Part shown: positions 1 to 5,320 of the stretch, piece by piece | Numbering within the stretch: the first letter of the stretch is position 1 | Layout of the letters: each line of letters starts with the position of its first letter | Source: Deltaproteobacteria bacterium | GTDB taxonomy: Bacteria; Desulfobacterota; Dissulfuribacteria; Dissulfuribacterales; UBA3076 | Direction: 5' to 3' | DNA: 7,349 bases | NCBI GenBank assembly: GCA_030618205.1 | Contig: JAUXDR010000046.1 | Location: 1 to 7,349 of the forward strand | The notes under the pieces: generated by a model | What the model saw: the letters and a program-made list of their open reading frames with translations, nothing else | Databases searched by the model: none | What the model was told of the DNA's origin: nothing | Program-made: the position numbers and the translations under genes

Positions 1-35
1 AAACCTGTTCCATGTTCCGGTCATCGTGCGTCATT

Positions 36-98
36 TTGTAGGGGCAGACCTGCGTGTCTGCCCAAACAACGGGCGAACACACAGGTTCGCCCCTACAA
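36..98. repeat. Double-hairpin REP/MITE-like palindromic repeat
   Basis: The outer arms TTGTAGGGGC (36-45) and GCCCCTACAA (89-98) are a perfect 10-bp inverted repeat. Inside are two hairpins of the same design, each with an 8-bp stem and a 6-nt loop: GGGCAGAC/GTCTGCCC (42-49/56-63) and GGGCGAAC/GTTCGCCC (71-78/85-92), separated by AAACAAC. The two 28-nt halves are inverted copies with five differences; four of them form two compensatory sets (46-47 with 58-59) that keep each stem paired. Similar GTAGGGGC...GCCCCTAC elements are, from memory, dispersed in many bacterial genomes; no transposase is in the window. Copy number in this genome is unknown. Confidence 0.8.
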
Positions 99-183
99 CG
101 GGTTTATCGAATATTTACAGGACATATTGGTTCATGGTTTTTTAACCACACAGGTACAAATCTTCTGCCATTAAGATTTATGT

Positions 184-215
184 GCTTGCCTACCGGCAAG
201 CTATCCTGTTATATT
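184..215 (+). promoter_or_regulatory. Possible lipoprotein promoter overlapped by a palindrome
   Basis: GCTTGCC (184-190) and GGCAAGC (195-201) form a perfect 7-bp stem with loop TACC. The -35-like TTGCCT (186-191) lies inside the palindrome. An 18-base spacer leads to a -10-like TATATT (210-215, five of six consensus bases). Transcription would start near 222 and give a leader of about 130 nt before the ATG at 354. A palindrome over a -35 would fit an operator. It could instead be a hairpin left from an upstream transcript; no U-tract follows directly, so a simple terminator is unlikely. The call rests on consensus matching by eye. Confidence 0.35.
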
Positions 216-353
216 TTTAATATATCTTCTCTGTCTGGAAAGGTCACCCTCCTGTCAGGGGCTGATACATCAGGACAACTGAATATGCATAAAGATATTT
301 CTATTGAGCCATCTGCAAAACACAACCTTAATATCATCTTGTGAGGAGAAGCC

Positions 354-728
354 ATGACACACAAAGTTCCTGAAAAAAAATGGATGATTCTGAAAACGGT
401 CTTGAGTTTATTGCTTGCACTCAGCCTGTTCACTTTGCCTGGCTGCGGCCTCAACAAAGAAGATGAGGCCCTAATAAAACAGGGCGTAAAGGCTGCTGAA
501 GAGTCGAAAGCAGCAGCATCCAGGGCAGAAGCCGCTACCAAACGTTTAGAAGACTTGGCTTCTCGACTGGAATCATCTGCACGAAAGGCTGAAGAGGCAG
601 CGGCAGCGGCAGTCACGGCAGCCGACAGGGCGGATGCAGCGACAAACAGGGCCACTGAAGCAGCCAGCAGTGCTGAGACTACAGCTAAAAAGACAGAAAG
701 AATATTTGAAAAGAGCCTCCTTAAATAG
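354..728 (+). CDS. Lpp/OprI-like alanine-zipper outer-membrane lipoprotein
   Basis: A 124-residue lipoprotein. A basic N-terminus (1-14) and hydrophobic stretch (about 15-28) end in the lipobox L28-P29-G30-C31, so C31 should be lipidated after signal peptidase II cleavage. G32 and the lack of Asp at +2 favour outer-membrane sorting. The rest has no proline and shows an unbroken heptad: a positions 51, 58, 65...121 and d positions 40, 47, 54...117 are mostly Ala, some Leu, Ser or Thr. This is the Lpp/OprI alanine-zipper pattern, predicted to form a parallel helical oligomer. The mature part, about 94 residues, is longer than E. coli Lpp (58) or OprI (about 64). It ends EKSLLK; a terminal Lys is the peptidoglycan attachment residue in Lpp. 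GAGGAG at 343-348 sets the ATG at 354. The convergent neighbour is an L,D-transpeptidase of the Lpp-attaching type. Family confidence is good; covalent attachment is inferred. Confidence 0.85.
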   Translation: MTHKVPEKKWMILKTVLSLLLALSLFTLPGCGLNKEDEALIKQGVKAAEESKAAASRAEAATKRLEDLASRLESSARKAEEAAAAAVTAADRADAATNRATEAASSAETTAKKTERIFEKSLLK

Positions 729-740
729 TGCATGAACGGA

Positions 741-807
741 AACCCACTCGAATGATTCGTTGGGTTGAGGTGCGAAACCCAACATAACCTTGCAGGCTCA
801 ACCCAAC
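741..807. repeat. Nested AACCCA/TGGGTT palindromic repeat in convergent gap
   Basis: GTTGGGTTGAG (759-769) and CTCAACCCAAC (797-807) form a perfect 11-bp inverted repeat. A competing hairpin pairs GTTGGGTT (759-766) with AACCCAAC (776-783) around a 9-nt loop. A third pairing uses AACCCA (741-746) with TGGGTT (761-766) around the palindrome CGAATGATTCG (749-759). It fills most of the 91 bp between the two convergent stop codons. No U-run follows the stems on either strand, so it is not a classic intrinsic terminator, though a stem here could still slow polymerase or protect both mRNA 3' ends. I recall similar GTTGGGTT...AACCCAAC elements dispersed in many bacterial genomes. Confidence 0.7.
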
Positions 808-819
808 CTACTAAATCTT

Positions 820-1755
820 CTATTCTCTGTCTGCCCGTGCCACAGGCACCGGAATGCCGGTTTGTTCCCTGATGGCCTTCTTGATTTGCCTGAAATCCAT
901 CTTAAGGGGGCCTATGGCCTGTTCGCAGGCAGAAATACCGGAAAAGGCTACTGCCAACGGATCATCAATCTTGTTTTCATAGTCTTGATATACCTGTAAC
1001 CAGCATTTGCCTTCTGCCCATCCAACCTTTATTGGTTCATAGATGATCCGGACCAGTGTTCCCACCGGCACCAACGGAAACAAAGAGGCTATATCTTCAG
1101 AATAAAGCCTTATACACCCATGACTGACCCGGCGACCCACACCCCAGGGACGATTTGTACCGTGAATCCCATAAGAAAGCCGTGAAAAACGTAAAATGTA
1201 TTTTCCCAGAGGATTGTCAGGCCCGGGAGGTACCTGTGGAGGCAACTCAGGATCTTCCTTCAGCACTGAGGGTGGCACAACCCATATTGGATCCTTGGCC
1301 TTACGGAACACAGTATAAATGCTCAGCTCTGTGGAGTAGCCCTCTCTACCAACCCCAACAGGACATGTCCAAAAGCGGGATGGTCCCTTTTCGGCGGATT
1401 TGAAATAATACAGACGCATCTCAGCAAGATTTACTACTATTCCGGACGGCAGACGTCCTCTGGGCAAAACAAATACAGCGGGCACTAATACGCCGGCGCC
1501 TTCAGAAGGCACCCAGGGGTCTATGCCAGGGTTTGCAGCTACTATCTGGTTATACCCCAGGTCATGGTCCTTTGCTATGTCGTGCAGGGTTTGTTTGTGC
1601 CCTGCCTTTACTGTCCTCATTGTACCATAAACAGTTCGTCCCTCTTCAAGGTCAAAAACATTGAGAGCATTGGCCTTTGGAACTGCCGGGATAATTATTA
1701 AAAAAACGAGGCTTCCTATCACCAAAGCAGTTCTAAGCATAGAAAAACTGAACAT
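820..1755 (-). CDS. YkuD-family L,D-transpeptidase (YbiS/ErfK/YcfS type)
   Basis: A 311-residue periplasmic enzyme. A signal peptide spans 1-30, with likely cleavage after A28-N29-A30. A LysM-like module (about 45-97) includes AANPGIDPWVP, as in E. coli YbiS. The YkuD domain (about 104-240) carries H198 in HGTNRPWG and the catalytic motif S211-H212-G213-C214-I215-R216, with C214 the predicted nucleophile. GIVVNLAEMRLYY, PPGPDNPLG and VPVGTLVRI match YbiS closely along the chain, and the C-terminal AIREQTGIPV resembles the YbiS tail, so it looks complete. YbiS, ErfK and YcfS join the terminal Lys of Braun lipoprotein to diaminopimelate; related enzymes make 3-3 crosslinks. The convergent lipoprotein gene points to the attachment role, by inference. 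For the start, AAAGGA (complement of 1758-1763) lies only 2 nt before the first ATG and 17 nt before Met6; the first is preferred, with some doubt. Confidence 0.9.
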   Translation of the reverse strand: MFSFSMLRTALVIGSLVFLIIIPAVPKANALNVFDLEEGRTVYGTMRTVKAGHKQTLHDIAKDHDLGYNQIVAANPGIDPWVPSEGAGVLVPAVFVLPRGRLPSGIVVNLAEMRLYYFKSAEKGPSRFWTCPVGVGREGYSTELSIYTVFRKAKDPIWVVPPSVLKEDPELPPQVPPGPDNPLGKYILRFSRLSYGIHGTNRPWGVGRRVSHGCIRLYSEDIASLFPLVPVGTLVRIIYEPIKVGWAEGKCWLQVYQDYENKIDDPLAVAFSGISACEQAIGPLKMDFRQIKKAIREQTGIPVPVARADRE

Positions 1756-1868
1756 ATTCCTTTAGTAATATCCTTGTGAGTCAGAAGGGTTGGTAAAATT
1801 GGATTGAATATTGTATCATATTGTGTATTCTAGTGCATGCATCTTGCCTGGGAAAAGCATTATGAGAA

Positions 1869-1896
1869 TTGCTGAAAATTTATTTATCATTATAAG
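1869..1896 (+). promoter_or_regulatory. Possible promoter for the pckA operon
   Basis: TTGCTG (1869-1874, three of six -35 bases), a 16-base spacer and TATAAG (1891-1896, five of six -10 bases) sit in the most AT-rich part of the gap. Transcription from about 1903 would give a leader of roughly 180 nt. A weaker alternative is TTGAAT (1804-1809) with TATTCT (1826-1831). Both were found by eye only. Confidence 0.3.
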
Positions 1897-1915
1897 CTCG
1901 AATTCTACCAAATTG

Positions 1916-1932
1916 GCTGAGGAAATCTCAGC
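1916..1932 (+). promoter_or_regulatory. Leader hairpin upstream of pckA
   Basis: GCTGAG (1916-1921) and CTCAGC (1927-1932) pair perfectly around the loop GAAAT. No U-tract follows. A second GGCTGAG occurs at 2034-2040 and could pair with the same CTCAGC, so two exclusive folds are possible in the leader. Function is unknown, and a 6-bp stem can arise by chance. Confidence 0.3.
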
Positions 1933-2074
1933 AGGTTTCCTGAACGTCCTGTTTCGAGTTAAACCCGACAAATCACTAATTTAAGATTCTGCCTCCTGTC
2001 CTACGGCCCATCCGGCACACGCGGCCAAAAGTAGGCTGAGTGGAACGGAATCTATGAGCTGTGACAAAAATACC

Positions 2075-2080
2075 GGAGGT
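2075..2080 (+). promoter_or_regulatory. Ribosome-binding site fixing the pckA start at 2085
   Basis: GGAGGT lies 4 bases before the ATG at 2085. The longer frame begins with GTG at 2061, where the only upstream purine stretch (GGAACGGAA) is about 10 bases away and weaker. The ATG at 2085 is therefore the better start, shortening the protein by eight residues. Confidence 0.8.
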
Positions 2081-2084
2081 CAAC

Positions 2085-3752
2085 ATGAAACACTATTTTA
2101 AGAAAGCAGCAGTCAAAATATATGAAGATGCAAAGGGAGAAGGCCGGCTTATTGAAGGCCTTACCCTTGACAGATTCAAGGAGATTGCTGTCAGACAGGA
2201 TGGGGTAATCCGGACACAAATGGGTTCAGTGGCAGCTGATTCCGAGCCTATGTCCCGTTCAGCCCCCCACACCACTAACAACATTGATCACCCCTTTGGT
2301 GAAGAAGAAGAGCAATTGGCCCTGGAGGCAGTGGAGTATCTGAGCAGGGAACGAATAATATCACTGGATACCATAGTAGGGGACGGGCGGGATGGAATTA
2401 CGGTCCGATTTATAATTCCTGAAGTCTATGCCCAGCTAGCCTATGGTCTCAAGCTACTTATGGACTATCCGGCCGGCAGGGTGGTGGAAGATCCCACTTA
2501 CACCATTATTTTCTTTACAGACGAGGCATTTGAAAACAACAAGCACAAAAAGCTTATTGACAAGGATATTGCCATCCGCCTCTGGATGGGAGAAAATAGG
2601 GGCGAGCAGGTAAAGATATGCAAAAACAGCCTATACGTTGGTGAAGGGAAAAAGGGTGTCTTCCAATTTGAGGACTGGCGGGTAAAAGCCATTGACAAGA
2701 CAGGCATCTTCCTGCACTCAGGTGCCAGGAGGGACCGGCTCTGGATATACGATCTTGAAACCGAAAGACCGGAGCTAAAGGAAGTGGTTGCGGGTGTCTC
2801 GGGCCTCACTGCTACAGGTAAGACAACAACACTTTGCAGAAAGTTCGCCAAGCTTCACAGGGAGAGCTCTGAGATGATAGGTGACGATGGTGGTACTCTG
2901 GCCTTTGACGGGAGCTACGCGGCCTTTGAGATGGGAGGATTGTACGTAAAGACAGAGGGGCTGGATGAGAGCCAGCCTGAAATACTCCGTGCGGCAGACT
3001 CCCGTGATGCCTTTCTGGAAAATGTTGCCATTAGCAAATACCCGTATATACCCGATTTCAAAGATATTTCCAAGACGGCAAATGGCCGGACCGTTATCAC
3101 AAGAGAGAACCTTGAAATAGCAAGCCCGTCCTTAAGGGCGGACAGGCTGGATTATATAATCATCCTTACAAGAAATCCCATGATCAATGCCATAAACAAG
3201 TTGACTCCTGAGCAGGCCACCATGCAGTTTATCTACGGCGAATCAATTGAGAGTTCAGGAGGCAATCCCGAGGAGGCAGGTAAGTTCAAGCGAGTCTTCT
3301 TTCTTGACCCTTTTGTTTGCGGGAATCTTCTTGAGCATGCGATGATTTTCTATGATATTATCAAGAGAAACCGCATAAAGTGCTATCTGTCCAATACAGG
3401 CACTATAGGCGCGGACGATGCAAAGGTAACCCTGCGCCAGTCTCTTGGTATTTACAATGATCTCAGTCGCATAGAGCTGCGGTTCAGCTCCGAACCGGAT
3501 TTGTTGGGCTATCATTACCCGATTAAATGCGACCGGGCCAACCTGTCCCTCATGAATGCACACACTCTTTTTCCTGATAAGGAAATCCTCAAAAAGAAGA
3601 TAAAGAATTTCCTTAAGGGCAGGACAGAGTATCTTGAGGATTTTGAGGCCAGATTCGGTGGAATCCCCGAACACATAAGGGAATCATTGCCCTATCGTGA
3701 AGACCACGTCTATAAAATAATTGAAGATCACAAAGCCCTGGATTTTGAATAA
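2085..3752 (+). CDS. pckA: Phosphoenolpyruvate carboxykinase (ATP), divergent
   Basis: The predicted reaction interconverts oxaloacetate + ATP and PEP + CO2 + ADP in the cytosol. Numbering here is from the GTG at 2061; the likely protein starts at M9 (555 residues). Features in order: SRSAPHT near 65-71, possibly equivalent to the E. coli R65 loop; LYVGEGKKG (191-199), matching LYAGEMKKG with substrate-binding lysines; H219 for the active-site His; P-loop GLTATGKTT (248-256) in place of GLSGTGKTT; IGDD (273-276) for the metal-binding Asp pair; DAFLENV (316-322); NGR with R343 matching R333; LTPEQA (381-386); NTGTIG (445-450). The catalytic set seems kept, but the usual HGWDDDG and NTGW segments are altered, so it is a distant branch. 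Length is close to the E. coli enzyme (540). Direction in the cell is not decided by sequence; it leads a probable operon that draws on oxaloacetate and pyruvate. Confidence 0.8.
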   Translation: MKHYFKKAAVKIYEDAKGEGRLIEGLTLDRFKEIAVRQDGVIRTQMGSVAADSEPMSRSAPHTTNNIDHPFGEEEEQLALEAVEYLSRERIISLDTIVGDGRDGITVRFIIPEVYAQLAYGLKLLMDYPAGRVVEDPTYTIIFFTDEAFENNKHKKLIDKDIAIRLWMGENRGEQVKICKNSLYVGEGKKGVFQFEDWRVKAIDKTGIFLHSGARRDRLWIYDLETERPELKEVVAGVSGLTATGKTTTLCRKFAKLHRESSEMIGDDGGTLAFDGSYAAFEMGGLYVKTEGLDESQPEILRAADSRDAFLENVAISKYPYIPDFKDISKTANGRTVITRENLEIASPSLRADRLDYIIILTRNPMINAINKLTPEQATMQFIYGESIESSGGNPEEAGKFKRVFFLDPFVCGNLLEHAMIFYDIIKRNRIKCYLSNTGTIGADDAKVTLRQSLGIYNDLSRIELRFSSEPDLLGYHYPIKCDRANLSLMNAHTLFPDKEILKKKIKNFLKGRTEYLEDFEARFGGIPEHIRESLPYREDHVYKIIEDHKALDFE

Positions 3753-3753
3753 T

Positions 3754-3780
3754 AGCTAACAGCTAAAGGCTAATCGCTCA
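3754..3780 (+). repeat. Degenerate heptamer tandem repeat (GCTAA every 7 nt)
   Basis: GCTAA occurs at 3755-3759, 3762-3766 and 3769-3773 with exact 7-base period; a fourth unit at 3776 is degenerate (GCTCA). The array begins one base after the pckA stop and fills most of the 36-nt gap before the J-domain gene. It resembles short heptamer repeats I recall in the spacers of various bacteria. It has no visible coding or terminator role. Confidence 0.6.
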
Positions 3781-3788
3781 ATTTAGGT

Positions 3789-4100
3789 ATGAGGCACAAT
3801 CGCTGGAAGGATATAGATCAAGCCAGAAAGCTTCTCAAGCTTCCTGAACAGGTAACCAGGATAGAGATACTGGAGGCATACAGGCGTCGCTGCAGAGACC
3901 TTCATCCAGACAGGAATCCAGGCATAGACACATCAGAAGAGATGGCCGGGCTAAATGCGGCCTACAGTATTTTGATGGAATATTCCGATAGGTATGAAAT
4001 AAAGCTCAATCCAAATGAGGATGGCATGACCGAGGGAGAATGGTGGATGCATCACTTCGGACAGGACCCTATCTGGACCGGAGACCATGAGGAAGAATAG
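3789..4100 (+). CDS. Small J-domain (DnaJ-like) protein
   Basis: A 103-residue protein, mostly one J domain (about 6-70). Helix I is around 7-17; helix II (about 22-37) is basic (YRRRCRDL); the H39-P40-D41 motif follows, the signature that stimulates DnaK ATPase; helix III is around 51-70. The Gly/Phe, zinc-finger and client-binding domains of full DnaJ are absent, so this is a J-only co-chaperone or adaptor. The tail has a distinctive EWWMHHFGQDPIWTG (84-98) that might bind a partner; its role is unknown to me. The ribosome-binding site is poor (TAGG ending one base before ATG 3789), yet the next Met is residue 52, inside the domain, so this start is kept. It lies 36 nt after pckA and 2 nt before lysC, so it is likely co-transcribed and may be translationally coupled to both. 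No link to their chemistry is evident. Confidence 0.85.
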   Translation: MRHNRWKDIDQARKLLKLPEQVTRIEILEAYRRRCRDLHPDRNPGIDTSEEMAGLNAAYSILMEYSDRYEIKLNPNEDGMTEGEWWMHHFGQDPIWTGDHEEE

Positions 4101-4102
4101 CT

Positions 4103-5320
4103 ATGGCTCTAATCGTACAGAAGTATGGCGGTTCTTCAGTAGCTGACTGTGATCTGATTAAAAGAGTTGCAGATCATGTGATTGCCTGCAAAAAGCAGGG
4201 CGATGATGTGGTAGTAGTCCTCTCTGCCATGTCAGGGGAGACCGACCGGCTTATTGACCTGGCAAGGCAAGTACAATCAACGTCAGACCCCAGGGAACTT
4301 GACGTATTGCTGGCCACCGGAGAGCAGATGACCATCTCCCTCTTTGCCATGGCAGTCAGAGAAAAAGGCTTTGAGGCCACGTCCTTTCTGGGTTATCAGG
4401 TCCCAATCGACACGGATTCAGACCACGGAAAGGCCAGGATCCTGGACATATCAACTGAAAAACTCAATGCAGCCATCAAATCAGGACATATTCCTGTTGT
4501 GGCAGGATTTCAGGGAGTTACCCCTAGAGGTAATATCACCACCCTCGGAAGGGGCGGCTCAGACACAACTGCAGTGGCAGTGGCTGTAGTCCTTAATGCT
4601 GATATCTGCGAAATTTATACAGATGTAGATGGAGTCTACACAACAGATCCCAATATATGTCCGGATGCCAGAAAGATAGACAGAATCTCCTATGAGGAGA
4701 TGATGGAAATGGCAAGCCTCGGTGCAAAGGTCCTTGAGATCCGATCAGTGGAGTTTGCTATGCGATACGGCATGCCTCTCCATGTGAGATCGAGTTTTAC
4801 TTACAACACAGGGACCCATGTGGTTAAGGAGGATAAAACTATGGAACAGATCTTGGTTTCCGGTGTTACCTACAGCCGAAATGAAGCGCGTATTACCATC
4901 ACAAAGGTCCCTGACAGCCCCGGGATAGCCGCAGGCATATTCAATCCGATCTCGAACGCAAATATTGTGGTTGATATGATCATCCAGAATACAAGGGCTG
5001 GTGACCTCACTGACATGACCTTTACAATTCCACGGGGGAATTACGACCAGGCCATGGGAATAGTGCAGAAAGTAGCCAAAGAAATCGGGGCCGAGAAGGT
5101 TGCTGGAGACCCGAACATTGCCAAGGTTTCTATAGTGGGAGTGGGCATGAGGAACCACGCGGGTGTGGCCGGCAAGATGTTCGATATCCTGGCCAGGCAT
5201 GGAATTAATATTCTCATGATTAGCACCTCTGAGATCAAGGTATCATGCGTCATTGAGGAGAAATACACTGAATTGGCCGTTCGCGCACTGCACGAGGAGT
5301 TTGGTCTGGATCATGAATAA
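4103..5320 (+). CDS. lysC: Aspartate kinase (aspartokinase)
   Basis: Phosphorylates L-aspartate, the first step to lysine, methionine, threonine and (in Gram-negatives) diaminopimelate for peptidoglycan. The 405 residues match monofunctional aspartokinases of the Bacillus LysC/Corynebacterium type. The kinase domain (1 to about 245) has KYGGSSV (7-13), ATGEQMT (71-77), GRGGSDTTA (149-157) and TDVDGVYTTDP (173-183). Two ACT domains follow (about 263-330 and 340-405), including MISTSEIKVS (372-381), the usual site of lysine and/or threonine feedback; which ligand acts cannot be read here. No homoserine dehydrogenase is fused. The start ATG has GAGGAAG at 4089-4095, inside the end of the J-domain gene. 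The stop overlaps cimA by 8 nt. A strong internal ribosome-binding site before M247 may yield a separate beta subunit. Confidence 0.95.
   Translation: MALIVQKYGGSSVADCDLIKRVADHVIACKKQGDDVVVVLSAMSGETDRLIDLARQVQSTSDPRELDVLLATGEQMTISLFAMAVREKGFEATSFLGYQVPIDTDSDHGKARILDISTEKLNAAIKSGHIPVVAGFQGVTPRGNITTLGRGGSDTTAVAVAVVLNADICEIYTDVDGVYTTDPNICPDARKIDRISYEEMMEMASLGAKVLEIRSVEFAMRYGMPLHVRSSFTYNTGTHVVKEDKTMEQILVSGVTYSRNEARITITKVPDSPGIAAGIFNPISNANIVVDMIIQNTRAGDLTDMTFTIPRGNYDQAMGIVQKVAKEIGAEKVAGDPNIAKVSIVGVGMRNHAGVAGKMFDILARHGINILMISTSEIKVSCVIEEKYTELAVRALHEEFGLDHE
4825..4843 (+). promoter_or_regulatory. Internal ribosome-binding site and ATG within lysC (beta subunit)
   Basis: TAAGGAGG (4825-4832) is a near-perfect anti-16S match, 8 bases before an in-frame ATG at 4841 (Met247 of 405). 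Initiation there would give a 159-residue protein (4841-5320) with only the two ACT domains. Bacillus subtilis LysC and Corynebacterium LysC make such an in-frame beta subunit from nearly the same position (around codons 246-250) and assemble as alpha2beta2. It is the strongest ribosome-binding site I see in the operon, stronger than that of lysC itself. Use in vivo is inferred. Confidence 0.65.

Larger units (their letters stand above)
1..353. other. Gene-free upstream region of the lipoprotein gene
   Basis: I see no convincing gene here. The only sizeable open frame (54-344, +) starts inside a palindromic repeat with GTG, has no ribosome-binding site and resembles no protein I know. The region holds the double-hairpin repeat at 36-98, a 7-bp palindrome with a possible promoter at 184-215, and the ribosome-binding site GAGGAG at 343-348, five bases before the lipoprotein ATG. 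The stretch 216-340 is AT-rich and would be the 5' untranslated region if the promoter call is right. Bases 1-35 show nothing recognisable. Confidence 0.6.
1756..2084. other. Divergent intergenic region, transpeptidase / PEP carboxykinase
   Basis: No gene is supported in these 329 bases between two divergently transcribed genes. It should hold promoters for both. On the + strand the best candidate is at 1869-1896. On the - strand a TATGAT box (complement of 1815-1820) could serve the transpeptidase gene, but I find no good -35 for it. A hairpin lies at 1916-1932. A 15-codon frame (2054-2101) that overlaps the carboxykinase start is probably chance. Confidence 0.5.

Noticed and set aside
54..344. 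A 96-codon open frame upstream of the lipoprotein gene.
   Set aside because: It starts with GTG inside the 36-98 palindromic repeat, lacks a ribosome-binding site and has no recognisable protein character.
209..733. A 174-codon frame on the minus strand opposite the lipoprotein.
   Set aside because: Its Ala/Ser-rich sequence is the mirror of the alanine-zipper codons; the plus frame has lipobox, heptads and a ribosome-binding site.
759..807. The palindrome between the convergent genes as a classic bidirectional intrinsic terminator.
   Set aside because: No U-tract follows the stem on either strand.
1915..1945. GGCTGAG near AGGTTTCCTGAAC looked like part of a TPP riboswitch (THI box).
   Set aside because: The other conserved blocks (such as CTGATCTGGATAATGCCAGC-like sequence and the closing P1 stem) are missing.
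2061..2084. GTG at 2061 as the pckA start.
   Set aside because: GGAGGT four bases before ATG 2085 is far better, and the eight extra residues resemble nothing conserved.
2054..2101. A 15-codon frame overlapping the pckA start, considered as a leader peptide.
   Set aside because: It has no run of regulatory codons and only a weak ribosome-binding site, and it runs through the pckA initiation region; chance is the simpler reading.
3255..3674. A 139-codon minus-strand frame inside pckA.
   Set aside because: It is antisense to conserved carboxykinase motifs, with no ribosome-binding site or recognisable domain.
5253..5312. N-terminal extension of CimA by 20 residues inside lysC.
   Set aside because: The extension is out-of-frame lysC sequence; family homology begins right after Met at 5313.
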